Below, piece by piece: positions 15,729 to 24,373 of a DNA stretch of 64,000 nucleotides. The stretch is from Actinomadura litoris (GTDB taxonomy: Bacteria > Actinomycetota > Actinomycetes > Streptosporangiales > Streptosporangiaceae): NCBI RefSeq assembly GCF_009733595.1, contig NZ_WOFH01000005.1:248001-312000 (forward strand), read 5' to 3'. The notes under the pieces were generated by a model, which saw only the letters and a list, made by a program, of their open reading frames with translations, was not told the DNA's origin and searched no databases. The number at the start of each line of letters is the position of its first letter. The stretch's first letter is position 1. A program made the translations under genes and the position numbers.

Positions 15729-16393
15729 CGCGCGGCGAGTTCGTCGGCCCGGTAGCGGCCGCTCGGACGGCGTTCGCTGATCAGCCGGTGCAGCGCGGCG
15801 GCGGCCTCGGCGGGCGGGGGCGCGGCGTCCGCGTCCTCACCGGCGGCGCGCAGCATGTCGGTGGCCATCTCGCCGGGGTCGGCCCACCACACCGCGAGGC
15901 GCGGCTCCTCGGCCGCCAGCACCCGCGACAGCTGCTCCAGCGCCGCCTTGCTCGACCCGTAGCCGCCCCACGTCTCATAGCCCTCGACCGCCGCGTCCGA
16001 GCTGATGTTGAGGATCGCCCCGCCGCGCGCCCGCAGGCTCGGCAGGACGGCCTGGATCAGCGCCAGCGGCGCGAGCACGTTGGTCGCGAACATGTCCGCC
16101 AGCTCCTGGACGGGCTGGTCGGCGAGCCGGGGCAGCGGCGTCGTCCCGAGCGTGCCCGCGTTGTTGACGAGCAGGTCGAGGCCGCCGGACACGGCCGAGG
16201 CGAGCGCGGCGCGGTGCGCGGCGTCGGTGACGTCGCCCGCGACGGCGGTCACCGGGCCGATGTCGCGTGCGGCCTCGTCCAGGGCGGCGGCGTCGCGCGC
16301 GTCGAGGACGAGGTTCCAGCCGTCCCGCGCCAGCTCGCGGGCGAGCGCCCGGCCGAGCCCTCGGGAGCCTCCGGTGATCAATGCGGTCTTCAT
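15725..16393 (-). CDS. Short-chain dehydrogenase/reductase
   Basis: The 222-residue Rossmann enzyme has TGGSRGLG (cofactor loop, residues 7-14), NNAG, an active-site serine in LNISSDAA and YGSSKAA with the catalytic Tyr and Lys. The acidic residue after beta 2 (VLDARD) suggests NAD(H) rather than NADP(H) preference, though this is a weak guide. It is the first gene of the SDR-MFS-queA operon; the promoter should lie in 16394-16560, shared with the divergent histidine kinase gene. The substrate is unknown. Confidence 0.88.
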   Translation of the reverse strand: MKTALITGGSRGLGRALARELARDGWNLVLDARDAAALDEAARDIGPVTAVAGDVTDAAHRAALASAVSGGLDLLVNNAGTLGTTPLPRLADQPVQELADMFATNVLAPLALIQAVLPSLRARGGAILNISSDAAVEGYETWGGYGSSKAALEQLSRVLAAEEPRLAVWWADPGEMATDMLRAAGEDADAAPPPAEAAAALHRLISERRPSGRYRADELAAR

Positions 16394-16631
16394 ATCAGCG
16401 ACGCTAAGGATCGGCGCAGCTCACGGCATCGGCCGCCGGGGCCCGGGCGGATCCGCAAATGGTCGTAGGACCGGCGTCCCCCGCCTTCGCGGAGGACGCC
16501 CCGCCGCCCCCGGGAGTAGGCGCGCGGCCGGAACCTAAGTCCCAGGGCTGATTCGGGATGACCTGGCCAGAGAGTACGGTTTCCACATGTGGACGCCGGG
16601 CGGGCGTCCACCACGGACACGAGAGGCCGGA

Positions 16632-17786
16632 ATGGGCACCGAGGCAGGCGCCGGCGGCGGGGGCGAGGGGGCGACCCTGCACGCCGTCAGCTCCGCCGTG
16701 CTCGCGGTCACCCGGCACCTGTCGGTCCACGAGGTGCTGCAGGTGATCGTCCGGGCGGCGGCGCAGCTGCTGGACGCCCGGTACGCCGCGCTCGGCGTGC
16801 CCGACGACGAGGGATCGTTCGGCGAGTTCGTCGTCGAGGGCGTCTCGGACGAGGAGTGGGACCGGATCGGCCCGCTGCCCCGCCAGCACGGCATGCTCGC
16901 CGCGATGCTGCACGGCGACACGCCCAAGCGGCTCAAGGACATCCGCCGCGAGCCGGAGTTCGAGGGCTGGCCGGTCGCGCATCCCGTCCTGAAGGACTTC
17001 CTCGGCGTTCGTATCCAGGACGGCGAGGACGTGCTGGGCATCATCTTCCTGGCGAACAAGCGCACCCCGGGCGGCTTCACCGAAGACGACGAGGAGCTGC
17101 TGTCGCTGTTCGCCGCGCACGCCGCGATCGCGATCATCAACGCCCGCCTCCACGAGCACAACCGCGAGCTGACCGTCGTCGCCGAGCGCAACCGGCTCGC
17201 GCGCGAGCTGCACGACGCGGTCGCGCAGAAGCTGTTCTCGCTGCGGCTGACGGCGCGCACCGCGTCCGCGCTCGCCGAGCGCGACCCGGCGCGCACCGTC
17301 CAGGAGCTGGAGCAGGTGGAGCGGCTCGCGGCCGAGGCGCTCGCCGAGCTGCGCGCCGTCATCTTCGAGCTGCGCCCCGCCGACCTCGCCGACGGGCTGG
17401 TCGCCTCGCTGCGCAAGCACGTCGAGGTGCTCGACCGGGCGCACGAGACGTCGGTGCGGTTCGCCGCCGAGGGCGCCGACGTGCTGCCGGAGGAGCATGA
17501 GACCGTCGCCTACCGCATCGCGCAGGAGGCCCTCTACAACGCGCTGCGACACGCCGACGCGCGGACCGTCGACGTCCGTCTCGCGGCGCGCGACGAGCAC
17601 GTCGTCCTGGAGGTGGCCGACGACGGCTCCGGGTTCGAGGCGTCGGAGGCGGGGCGGTCGAACGGCGACGACCGCGGCCTCGGCCTCGCGTCCATGCGCG
17701 AGCGGGCCTGCTCGATCGGCGGCACGCTGACCATCGACGCCGCGCCCGGACGCGGCACGACCGTCCGGCTGGAGGTGCCGCTGTGA
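16632..17786 (+). CDS. GAF-domain sensor histidine kinase (HisKA_3 / NarX-DevS type)
   Basis: The protein (384 residues) has a single GAF domain (about 20-175) with the segment HPVLKDFLGVRI...G.IFLANK that resembles the DevS/DosT GAF folds, then a HisKA_3 dimerisation domain with RLARELHDAVAQKLF (His194 phospho-acceptor) and a HATPase domain with QEALYNALRHA, DDGSGF and GLGLASM. There are no membrane helices, so it is a cytoplasmic sensor. The ligand, and whether haem is bound, cannot be told. The ATG at 16632 follows GAGAGG; an upstream ATG at 16587 lacks a ribosome site. Its stop overlaps the start of the response regulator gene, its obvious partner. Confidence 0.92.
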   Translation: MGTEAGAGGGGEGATLHAVSSAVLAVTRHLSVHEVLQVIVRAAAQLLDARYAALGVPDDEGSFGEFVVEGVSDEEWDRIGPLPRQHGMLAAMLHGDTPKRLKDIRREPEFEGWPVAHPVLKDFLGVRIQDGEDVLGIIFLANKRTPGGFTEDDEELLSLFAAHAAIAIINARLHEHNRELTVVAERNRLARELHDAVAQKLFSLRLTARTASALAERDPARTVQELEQVERLAAEALAELRAVIFELRPADLADGLVASLRKHVEVLDRAHETSVRFAAEGADVLPEEHETVAYRIAQEALYNALRHADARTVDVRLAARDEHVVLEVADDGSGFEASEAGRSNGDDRGLGLASMRERACSIGGTLTIDAAPGRGTTVRLEVPL

Positions 17787-18460
17787 CCGGCGCGCGCCGC
17801 GGTACCCCGATCAAGGTGCTGATCGCCGACGACCACCCCGTCGTCCGTCAGGGCCTGCGCACCTTCCTCGGCATCCAGGACGACATCGACGTCGTGGGCG
17901 AGGCCGACGACGGCACGGCGGCCGTGACGCTGGCCGAATCGCTGAAGCCCGATATCGTGCTGATGGACCTCAAGATGCCGGGCGTCGACGGCCTGACCGC
18001 GCTGACGGAGCTGCGGGCTCGTGGGGTGGCCGCGCGCGTCCTGATCCTGACCAGCGTCACGGAACGCGGACACGTGCTGCCGGCAGTACAGGCGGGAGCC
18101 GCCGGGTATCTGTACAAGGACGTCGACCCGCAGGCGCTCGTGCAGGCCATCCGGGCCGTCCACGACGGGCACGTCCTGTTCGCGCCCGACGCGGCCGAGG
18201 CGATGCTGCGGGCGGATCCGGCGACGGAGGAGAACCGCGGCCTGGCCGCGCTGACCGAACGGGAACGGGAGGTGCTCGTGCACATCGCGCGCGGCAGGTC
18301 CAACCGGGAGATCGCCCGCGCGCTCGTCGTCTCGGAGAAGACGGTCAAGACGCACGTGAGTAATCTGCTCATGAAACTGGGAGTGCAGGATCGGACGCAG
18401 GCGGCGCTGTATGCCGTCCGGCACGGTGTCGGAGCCGCCGGGGAGGCCGCCCGTGACTGA
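17783..18460 (+). CDS. NarL/FixJ-family response regulator
   Basis: The 225-residue regulator has a receiver domain with acidic pocket Asp16-Asp17, phospho-acceptor Asp62 (VLMDLKMPG) and the conserved lysine in GYLYKD, then a LuxR-type helix-turn-helix (LTEREREVL...SEKTVKTHVSNLLMKLGVQDRTQAALYAV). The GTG start overlaps the kinase stop by four bases (GTGA), so the two are translationally coupled. It probably activates genes in response to the GAF kinase signal. A PP2C phosphatase gene follows after 36 bases and may belong to the same transcript. Confidence 0.94.
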   Translation: MTGARRGTPIKVLIADDHPVVRQGLRTFLGIQDDIDVVGEADDGTAAVTLAESLKPDIVLMDLKMPGVDGLTALTELRARGVAARVLILTSVTERGHVLPAVQAGAAGYLYKDVDPQALVQAIRAVHDGHVLFAPDAAEAMLRADPATEENRGLAALTEREREVLVHIARGRSNREIARALVVSEKTVKTHVSNLLMKLGVQDRTQAALYAVRHGVGAAGEAARD

Positions 18461-18496
18461 CAGAACTCCTCTGACAGGATCGTCATCGAAATTGGT

Positions 18497-19282
18497 ATGA
18501 ACGTAGCAATCAGGTACGCAGCAGGCAGCGACATCGGGTGCAACCGAGAGAACAATGAGGACTCGGGCTACGCCGGTGCGCGGTTGATCGCGGTCGCGGA
18601 CGGCATGGGCGGCTATGCCGGCGGCGAGGTCGCGAGTTCGACCGTCATCGGTTCCCTGCGCTCGCTGGACACCGCCGCCCACAGTGACGACCTTGTCGAG
18701 ATCATGGGACGCGCCGTCGCGGAGGCCAACGAGAAGTTGCGCATCGTCCGCGAGGAACGCCCCGACCTCAGCCGGATGGGCACCACGCTCACCGCCATGC
18801 TGTGGTCGGGCGAGTCCGTGGCGCTCGCGCACATCGGCGACTCGCGCGGCTACCTGCTGCGCGACGGCGAGCTGTTCCAGATGACCCAGGACCACACGAT
18901 GGACGAGCTGCTCAAGGCCGAGGCCGAGCAGGCGGGCCAGACCGCCGACCCGGCGGAGACGTCCCGGCTGTCCCACGTGCTGTACCGGGTGCTGGACGGG
19001 CGCGAGGACCGCGAACCCGACCTCCGGCTGCGCGAGGGCCGCCTCGGCGACCGCTACCTGCTGTGCTCGGACGGGCTCAGCGGCCCGGTCGACGCCCAGC
19101 GGATCTACGAGATCCTCTCGGCGGAGGCCGACCCGCAGCGCGCCGTGGACCGGCTCATCGAACTGGCCCGCGAGAACGGCGGCCCCGACAACATCACCGC
19201 CGTCGTCGCGGACGTCGTCGAGTCCGAGCACATCGGCGAGCCCGACGCGCCGCGCGTGGTGGGCGCCGCCGCGAACGCCTGA
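18497..19282 (+). CDS. PP2C-family serine/threonine phosphatase
   Basis: The 261-residue soluble protein has the metal-dependent PP2C motifs: RENNEDSGY, VADGMGGYAGGE, GTTLTAML, IGDSRGYLLR, LCSDGLSGPV and NGGPDNITAVV. All the aspartates expected to bind the two metals are present. It is of the PstP/Stp type without a membrane anchor, so it would dephosphorylate Ser/Thr phosphoproteins in the cytoplasm. It follows the two-component pair and may reset that pathway. The ATG at 18497 is the only start consistent with the family N-terminus; the ribosome site is weak (GG a few bases upstream). Confidence 0.92.
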   Translation: MNVAIRYAAGSDIGCNRENNEDSGYAGARLIAVADGMGGYAGGEVASSTVIGSLRSLDTAAHSDDLVEIMGRAVAEANEKLRIVREERPDLSRMGTTLTAMLWSGESVALAHIGDSRGYLLRDGELFQMTQDHTMDELLKAEAEQAGQTADPAETSRLSHVLYRVLDGREDREPDLRLREGRLGDRYLLCSDGLSGPVDAQRIYEILSAEADPQRAVDRLIELARENGGPDNITAVVADVVESEHIGEPDAPRVVGAAANA

Positions 19283-19299
19283 CGCCGCACACCGACCCG

Positions 19300-19880
19300 G
19301 CGCGCGTCCCGGACGCGAACACCACTCCTCCGCGCGCCGCCGACCCCCGCCACACCCCGCGCCGTCCTCCGCACGACCGCGCCGTCTGTGCGACCGTGCC
19401 GTTCTTCTGTGCCGCGCCATCTGTGCGACCGCGCCGTCCTCTGTGTGACCGCGCCTTCTGGGTGACCGAGCCGTCCCCGGCGCCGCGCCGCGCCGTCCTC
19501 CGCGTGACCGCGCCACCTTCCGCACGACCGCGCCGTCGTTGTGACCGCGCCGTTCTTCTGTGCCGCGCCATCTATGTGACCGCGCCGTCCCCGGCGCCGC
19601 GGTGCGCCACACTCGGCGCCGCGCCGTCCTTCGCGCCGCGCCGTCCTCCGCGCCGTCTTCCGCGCTGCGCCGTCCTTCGCGCCGCGCCGTCCTCCGCGTT
19701 ATCTTCCGCGGTGCGTCGTCTTCCGCGGTGCGTCGTCTTCCGCGGTGCGTCGTCTTCCGCGGTGCGCCGTCCTTCGCGCCGCGCCGTCCTTCGCGTCGTC
19801 TTCCGCGGTGCGCCGTCCTCCGCGGTGCGCCGTCCTTCGTGCGGTTTCGTCCTGTGTGCCGTGTCGTCCTTCGCGCGACC
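19300..19880. repeat. Degenerate 17-bp tandem array in a 1 kb gene-free gap
   Basis: The stretch after the PP2C gene is built from units resembling GCGCCGTCCTCCGCGTG and GACCGCGCCGTCTTCTG, about 17 bp long. Three consecutive identical 17-mers (GGTGCGTCGTCTTCCGC) occur at about 19701-19760. Because 17 is not a multiple of three, several frames stay open and give Arg/Gly- or Pro/Arg-rich peptides on both strands; none is a believable protein. From 19880 to 20307 the DNA is unique but without a gene; the AT-richer part near 20150-20280 is the likely promoter of the DUF2752 gene. Confidence 0.7.
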
Positions 19881-20307
19881 GCGCGTGCTCCAGTGCTTCG
19901 TGCCGCCTCCGCTTCGCGAGTCGCGGCCGCCCTTCCTGCTCGGGTTGCGCCGCGCGCGGCGTTCGCTTCGCGTTGTTCCTGTGCTTGCGGCCTTCTGCGG
20001 GTCGCGTCGTCTGGTTTGTGGTTCGTGTCCTCTGCTGTGACCTGCGTAGTTGTCTCCGGGTTCGCCGTCGGGTGGTGGCGGTGCGCGCGTCCTGGATGAT
20101 CCAGCGGGGCGGTCCGGACGTTTTGCTCGTAGATGGGGCAGGAAAGGTGCCCATGTAGCTGGCACTTTGTCCTACTCTTGCCGTGAGGTGGTGTCCTCAC
20201 GCTCTTGGTAACGGTCCCATCGCGGATGGTCGCGGAGACTTGACCCACCTCGGGGTGAACCCGGTATATGGGTCACTCGGACGAATGTCATCGAGGCGGA
20301 GGAATCC

Positions 20308-20757
20308 TTGGGGGGAGTGCCCGGGGCGGCGGCCGCGGGCGTACCGGACGGTGCGCTCGGCGGGATCGTCAGCCGGACCCTCACCGCGGCGCGGCACGGC
20401 CCCGTGGGGGTACTTCTGCGCGTCGCGGCGATGGCCATCGCGGCCGTCGGCGCGGCATGGATCCACCGTGTCAACGACCCCGGCGTGCTGTGCCCCCTCC
20501 GGGCGCTCACCGGCATCCCGTGTCCCGTCTGCGGCGGCACCACCGTGTTCATCGAGTTCGGGGCGGGCCGTCCGGCCGAGGCCGTGCTCGCGAACCCGGT
20601 GGCGCTCACCGCCGCGGCCGGCGTGGCCCTAGCGCCGCTGGGACTGGGTGGACGGTGGTGGGCACTCCAGCCAAGGACCCGTGCCTGGTTGCTCGGCTCC
20701 GCCCTCGTGGGGTCGGAGTTGTGGCAGCTCGTCCGGCTCGGTGTTCTTCGAGTTTGA
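20308..20757 (+). CDS. DUF2752 membrane protein
   Basis: The 149-residue protein has the DUF2752 core CPLRALTGIPCPVCGGTT (about residues 61-78), with the characteristic paired CxxC cysteines, flanked by hydrophobic helices (AAMAIAAVGAAWI before and ALTAAAGVALAPLGL after). The family is of unknown function and membrane-bound; the cysteines could bind a metal. TTG at 20308 is preceded by GGAGGA at 20298-20303; a GTG at 20317 is an alternative. It is followed by the RDD gene 88 bases on, and the two families are often neighbours in actinomycetes. Confidence 0.8.
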   Translation: MGGVPGAAAAGVPDGALGGIVSRTLTAARHGPVGVLLRVAAMAIAAVGAAWIHRVNDPGVLCPLRALTGIPCPVCGGTTVFIEFGAGRPAEAVLANPVALTAAAGVALAPLGLGGRWWALQPRTRAWLLGSALVGSELWQLVRLGVLRV

Positions 20758-20845
20758 GCCGATGTCCGTCGTCGGTCAGACTTGCGGAGCCCTCCGGGTC
20801 CGGCGGGCGTCACATATCCACAGGGTCAATCAATAAGGAGCAAGT

Positions 20846-21556
20846 GTGGGTAACCCCTACGACCCCTACGGTCAGCAGCCGGGCTACGGGCAACAGCAGC
20901 CCGGGTACGGCCAGCCGCCCGCCCAGCCCGGTTACGGTCAGCCCCCGGCGCAGCCGGGCTACGGTCAGCCTCCCGCCCAGCCTGGATACGGCCAGCCCCC
21001 GGCCCAGCCTGGTTACGGTCAGCCTCCGGCGCAGCCCGGGTACCCGCCCGCGGCGCAGCCCGGGTACGGCCAGCCTCCGGCGCAGCCCCCCGGGCAGCCC
21101 TACCAGGAGGTGCACCACCACCACTACGGCTCCACCGGCCAGCTCGCCGAGTGGGGGTCGCGCGCGGGCGGCTACATCATCGACTACCTGATCTTCGGTG
21201 GTCCGCTGTTCGTGCTGTACCTGCTCGGCGCGCTGCTCAGCAGCTCGGGCGGCGGCGCGGCGGTGCTCGGTCTGCTGCTCATCCTCGTCGGCGGGTTGAT
21301 GTCGTTCGCCGGGGGCCTGTGGATCTGCTACCAGGAGGGCACGACCGGCCAGTCCATCGGCAAGCGGCAGATGGGCATCCGCCTCATCAGCGCGCAGACC
21401 GGGCAGCCGATCGGCTTCGGCATGGCGTTCGTGCGCAAGCTCGCGCACATCGCCGACAGCTTCCTGTGCTACCTCGGCTTCTTCTGGCCGCTGTGGGACG
21501 AGCGCAAGCAGACGTTCGCCGACAAGATCGTGAACACCATCGTCGTGCGCGCCTGA
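20846..21556 (+). CDS. RDD-family membrane protein with PGYGQPPAQ repeats
   Basis: The 236-residue protein has a disordered N-terminal third of repeats (PGYGQPPAQ) followed by HHHH and an RDD domain: SRAGGYIIDYLI with the family Arg and Asp, two to three membrane helices, and TGQSIGKRQMGIRLI. RDD proteins are of unclear role, with some linked to transport. The Pro/Gln/Tyr-rich N-terminus is typical of actinobacterial members and probably cytoplasmic. GTG at 20846 is preceded by AAGGAG at 20835-20840, five bases away. A strong hairpin terminator follows the stop. Confidence 0.88.
   Translation: MGNPYDPYGQQPGYGQQQPGYGQPPAQPGYGQPPAQPGYGQPPAQPGYGQPPAQPGYGQPPAQPGYPPAAQPGYGQPPAQPPGQPYQEVHHHHYGSTGQLAEWGSRAGGYIIDYLIFGGPLFVLYLLGALLSSSGGGAAVLGLLLILVGGLMSFAGGLWICYQEGTTGQSIGKRQMGIRLISAQTGQPIGFGMAFVRKLAHIADSFLCYLGFFWPLWDERKQTFADKIVNTIVVRA
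20880..21095 (+). repeat. In-frame 27-bp tandem repeats encoding PGYGQPPAQ
   Basis: Units of 27 bp with minor codon variation encode PGYGQPPAQ about seven times at the start of the RDD protein. The length is a multiple of three, so copy-number change keeps the frame; variation between strains is likely. Confidence 0.8.
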
Positions 21557-21571
21557 CCGCCCGACGGTACG

Positions 21572-21602
21572 AGCGGGGCGTTCCCATCGGGGACGCCCCG
21601 CT
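21572..21602. terminator. Hairpin terminator between convergent genes
   Basis: AGCGGGGCGT pairs with ACGCCCCGCT, continued by CCC/GGG and one wobble pair, giving a 14-bp stem with a three-base loop and TTTCG after it. It lies 16 bases beyond the RDD stop and 21 bases from the end of the minus-strand gene, so it may serve both. Confidence 0.8.
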
Positions 21603-21623
21603 TTCGTGCGTCCGGGACCGGTC

Positions 21624-22421
21624 CTAGGGCACCGGGTCGAAGGCGCTGTTGCACGCGGCGACCAGTGCCCGCCGGACGGCGCGGTCGAGCAGCCGCAGCG
21701 CCTCACCCCGACGGAACATCTGGTCGGCGGTGAGGCCATGGTCGTCCAGCCGCCGGGCCAGGTCCACGACGAGGGAGAGCCGTCCGGCGAGCGCGGCGAG
21801 TCGGTGCGCGCGGGGCGGGTAGCCGGGCGCGAGCGGGTGGTCGCCGCGGTGCGGGTCGCGCAGGTCGGCGAGCGCGTCGGTGATCTCGGGCGGGACGCCG
21901 GACACGCCGTCCACTGTGAGCAGCGCCTCGGTCGCGTCGCGCATCGCGAGCGTGAGCTGCCGGTCGGCGTCGGCGAGGGACGGGACGTCGGGCAGCCCCG
22001 GCGCCGCGCCCCAGGTCGTCCAGCGGACGCCGACGTAGGACGAGCCGCGCCGGTCCTCGGACGGCACGAGCCCCATCGCCCGCTCGCGCAGCTCCCGCTC
22101 GCCGAGCTGGACGACGACGGCCGCGCCCGCCTCGATCGCCGCGCGGTTGAGGTCGGGCGGGCCGGTCAGCCCGAGCGGGTCACCCGGCGCGGGCAGTGCC
22201 AGCCGGAACGCGCTCATGCCCGCGACGCGCAGGTCGCCGAGACCGCGCCGGAGCGTGACCTCGGCGGGCTCGCCGCCGAGGATCTGCGGCCCCGCCGCCT
22301 TCTCGACGGCGTCGACGGCCTCGTCCAGACCGACGTGCCCCGTCAGCCATGCGTTTCCCCACGCCACCAGCGCGGTCGCGACGTCGTTGCTCATCCATCC
22401 CCGAAAATCCCCAGTGGGCAT
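21624..22421 (-). CDS. Uncharacterised actinobacterial protein
   Basis: The 265-residue protein is not one I can name. It begins MPTGDFRGWMSNDVATALVAWGNAWLTGHV, has a conserved-looking middle (AFRLALPAPGDPLGLTGPPD) and a C-terminal helical part (LDRAVRRALVAACNSAF). There is no signal peptide or membrane helix, so it is probably cytoplasmic. A start at 22394 (MSNDV) is equally possible, since neither has a strong ribosome site. A longer upstream open frame runs to 23294 but only because it mirrors the ABC gene. It is divergent from the ABC ATPase gene across 159 bases. I regard it as a real gene from its unbroken, codon-biased frame. Confidence 0.7.
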   Translation of the reverse strand: MPTGDFRGWMSNDVATALVAWGNAWLTGHVGLDEAVDAVEKAAGPQILGGEPAEVTLRRGLGDLRVAGMSAFRLALPAPGDPLGLTGPPDLNRAAIEAGAAVVVQLGERELRERAMGLVPSEDRRGSSYVGVRWTTWGAAPGLPDVPSLADADRQLTLAMRDATEALLTVDGVSGVPPEITDALADLRDPHRGDHPLAPGYPPRAHRLAALAGRLSLVVDLARRLDDHGLTADQMFRRGEALRLLDRAVRRALVAACNSAFDPVP

Positions 22422-22580
22422 GCGATCCACGATAAGCGCTCCCGTCGCCGGCGCCACCGCACGTGTGCGCAAGGCCCCACGGAGAGGGGAGCCCGCCGGG
22501 CCATGCGCGCCGCCGATCGCATAGGTTCTTTCCTGAGAAACAGGCCACCTGGATTGCGGGATCGAGGTCGAGGGCGCGCG

Positions 22581-23369
22581 ATGACCGGCGAGGTACTGCA
22601 GCTCCACGGAGTCGGGGTGACGCGCGGCGGCGCCGACCTCCTGCGCGATGTCACGTGGACGGTGAACGAGAACGAGCGCTGGGTGATCGTCGGCCCGAAC
22701 GGCGCGGGCAAGACGACCCTGCTCCAGATCGCGGCGGCGATGCTGCATCCGACGCGCGGGTCGGTCGAGATCCTGGAGGAGGAGATCGGCAAAACCGACG
22801 TCTTCGAGCTGCGCCCCCGGATCGGGCTGGCGAGTTCGGCGGTGGCCGAGCGGGTGCCGACGTCGGAGAAGGTCATCGACCTGGTGCTGACCGCCTCGTA
22901 CGCGATCCTCGGCCGCTGGCAGGAGGAGTATGAGTCCACCGACCTGACCCGGGCGCTCGCGCTGCTGGACGCGCTCGGCTGCTCCGACCTGATCCGCCGC
23001 ACGTTCAGCACGCTGTCGGAGGGCGAGCGCAAGCGGGTGCAGATCGCCCGCGCGCTGATGCCCGACCCGGAACTGCTCCTGCTGGACGAGCCCGCCGCCG
23101 GGCTGGACCTCGGCGGCCGCGAGGACCTCGTCTCCCGGCTGGCCGGCCTCGCCGACGATCCGGCGGCGCCCACGATGGTGATGGTCACCCACCACGTCGA
23201 GGAGGTCCCGGACGGGTTCACCCACGCGCTGCTGCTGCGCAAGGGCGAGGTCGTGGCGCAGGGCAAGGTCGACGAGGTGTTCACCGAGGAGCACCTGACG
23301 TCGTGCTTCGGGCTGCCGCTGACCATCGACCGGCAGAACGGCCGCTGGTACGCGCGCGCCGTCCGCTGA
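22581..23369 (+). CDS. ABC transporter ATP-binding protein, YlmA/ModF-like
   Basis: The 262-residue ATPase has Walker A GPNGAGKTT, signature LSEGERKRVQIAR, Walker B LLLLDEPAAGLDL and the H-loop VMVTHHVEEVP. The FSTLSEGE and DLIRRTFS segments match the YlmA-like group, which stands alone without an adjacent permease gene. The partner and substrate are unknown; a role in metal or molybdate uptake is only by resemblance. The ATG at 22581 begins the family-typical MTGEVLQLHGVGVTRGG. It is followed by a membrane transporter gene 119 bases on, but that is a different transporter class. Confidence 0.88.
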   Translation: MTGEVLQLHGVGVTRGGADLLRDVTWTVNENERWVIVGPNGAGKTTLLQIAAAMLHPTRGSVEILEEEIGKTDVFELRPRIGLASSAVAERVPTSEKVIDLVLTASYAILGRWQEEYESTDLTRALALLDALGCSDLIRRTFSTLSEGERKRVQIARALMPDPELLLLDEPAAGLDLGGREDLVSRLAGLADDPAAPTMVMVTHHVEEVPDGFTHALLLRKGEVVAQGKVDEVFTEEHLTSCFGLPLTIDRQNGRWYARAVR

Positions 23370-23488
23370 CCCGGCGAACCGTCGCGCGACCCTCTGACCC
23401 GGGGTTCGCGCGCGGGAGTGACCCCCCGTTCACATCGCGTGGCGCGCGGTCTCTACCATCGGGAGCGCAGTTGAGGAACCGCTAGCGC

Positions 23489-24274
23489 TTGGATGGGACG
23501 CCCTTGAACGTGCTCGACGCGCTCGCGGTGTTCGCGGCCGGGGTCGCCGCCGGCGGCATCAACACGATCGTGGGGTCGGGCTCCCTGATCACGTTCCCGA
23601 CCATGCTGGCGCTCGGCTACGTGCCGGTGGTCGCGAACGTCTCGAACAACATCGGGCTCGTCATGGGCAGCGTGACCGGCGCCTACGGGTACCGCGAGGA
23701 GTTGAAGGGGCAGCGGGAGCGGCTCGTCCGGCTCGGCAGCGCGTCGCTGGTCGGCGCGCTGGTCGGCGCGGTGCTGCTGCTCGGGCTGCCGGCGGGCGCG
23801 TTCCAGGTGATCGTCCCGGTGCTGATCGTGATCGCGCTCGTGCTGGTGGTGGTGCAGCCGAGGCTCCAGGCGTGGACGCTGAGCCGCCGCGACGGCGAGG
23901 GCCGGGCGCACGGCGGCCCCTGGCTGTGGACGGGCGTGCTGCTCGCGGGCGTCTACGGCGGCTACTTCGGCGCCGCGCAGGGCATCGTGCTGATCGCGCT
24001 GCTCGGCATCGCGCTCGACGACGACCTCCAGCGCGTCAACGCGGCCAAGAACGTGCTGTCGGCCGTGGTGAACGGCTCGGCGGCCATCGTGTTCATCGGA
24101 ATGTGGCTCTTCGCCGACACCCGGATCGACTGGCTCGCGGTGCTGCTGATCGCCGCCGGGTCCATCCTCGGCGGCCTGGTCGGGGCCCGGGTCGGGCGCC
24201 GGATCCCGCCGCTCGTCCTGCGCGGCGTCATCGTCGCGGTGGGCCTGGTCGCGATCGCCAATCTTCTGCTCTGA
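23489..24274 (+). CDS. TauE/SafE-family sulfite exporter-like permease
   Basis: The protein (261 residues) has about eight membrane helices with the two characteristic halves: the first has GGINTIVGSGSLITFPTMLALGY and ANVSNNIGL, the second GVYGGYFGAAQGIVLIALLG and NAAKNVLSAVVN. TauE/SafE proteins move small sulfur-containing or carboxylate anions; the substrate here is unknown. The TTG at 23489 is the longest start, but a TTG at 23504 preceded by GGATGGGA is also reasonable. It appears to be a single gene. Confidence 0.88.
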   Translation: MDGTPLNVLDALAVFAAGVAAGGINTIVGSGSLITFPTMLALGYVPVVANVSNNIGLVMGSVTGAYGYREELKGQRERLVRLGSASLVGALVGAVLLLGLPAGAFQVIVPVLIVIALVLVVVQPRLQAWTLSRRDGEGRAHGGPWLWTGVLLAGVYGGYFGAAQGIVLIALLGIALDDDLQRVNAAKNVLSAVVNGSAAIVFIGMWLFADTRIDWLAVLLIAAGSILGGLVGARVGRRIPPLVLRGVIVAVGLVAIANLLL

Positions 24275-24338
24275 CCTGCGGCTTCGTGCCGCTCGGACGG
24301 CCCCGGGAAGGGTTGCCGGAGCCGGTTCGCGGGTATAA

Positions 24339-24356
24339 GTCGAATATATGTTCGAC
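24339..24356. promoter_or_regulatory. LexA/SOS-like box
   Basis: GTCGAATATATGTTCGAC is a dyad of GTCGAA and TTCGAC around TATATG. It matches the actinobacterial SOS box TCGAAC-N4-GTTCGA at 11 of 12 fixed positions. A TATAAG at 24334-24339 abuts it, so a bound repressor would cover the promoter. The ATG of the small downstream gene lies 17 bases after the box, behind GGAGGAG. Confidence 0.55.
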
Positions 24357-24373
24357 TACCGGAGGAGTCGCCG

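Noticed and set aside
16500..16560. DosR-box-like half site (AAGTCCC) before the GAF kinase
   Set aside because: Only one half is recognisable and the second half is absent; too weak to report as a site.
19572..20165. Arg-rich minus-strand frames over the 17-bp array
   Set aside because: Low-complexity products of a repeat whose period is not a multiple of three; no ribosome site or homology.
21606..22580. Plus-strand open frame upstream of the ABC ATPase
   Set aside because: The frame is open only because it mirrors the minus-strand gene; the ATPase family starts at the ATG at 22581.
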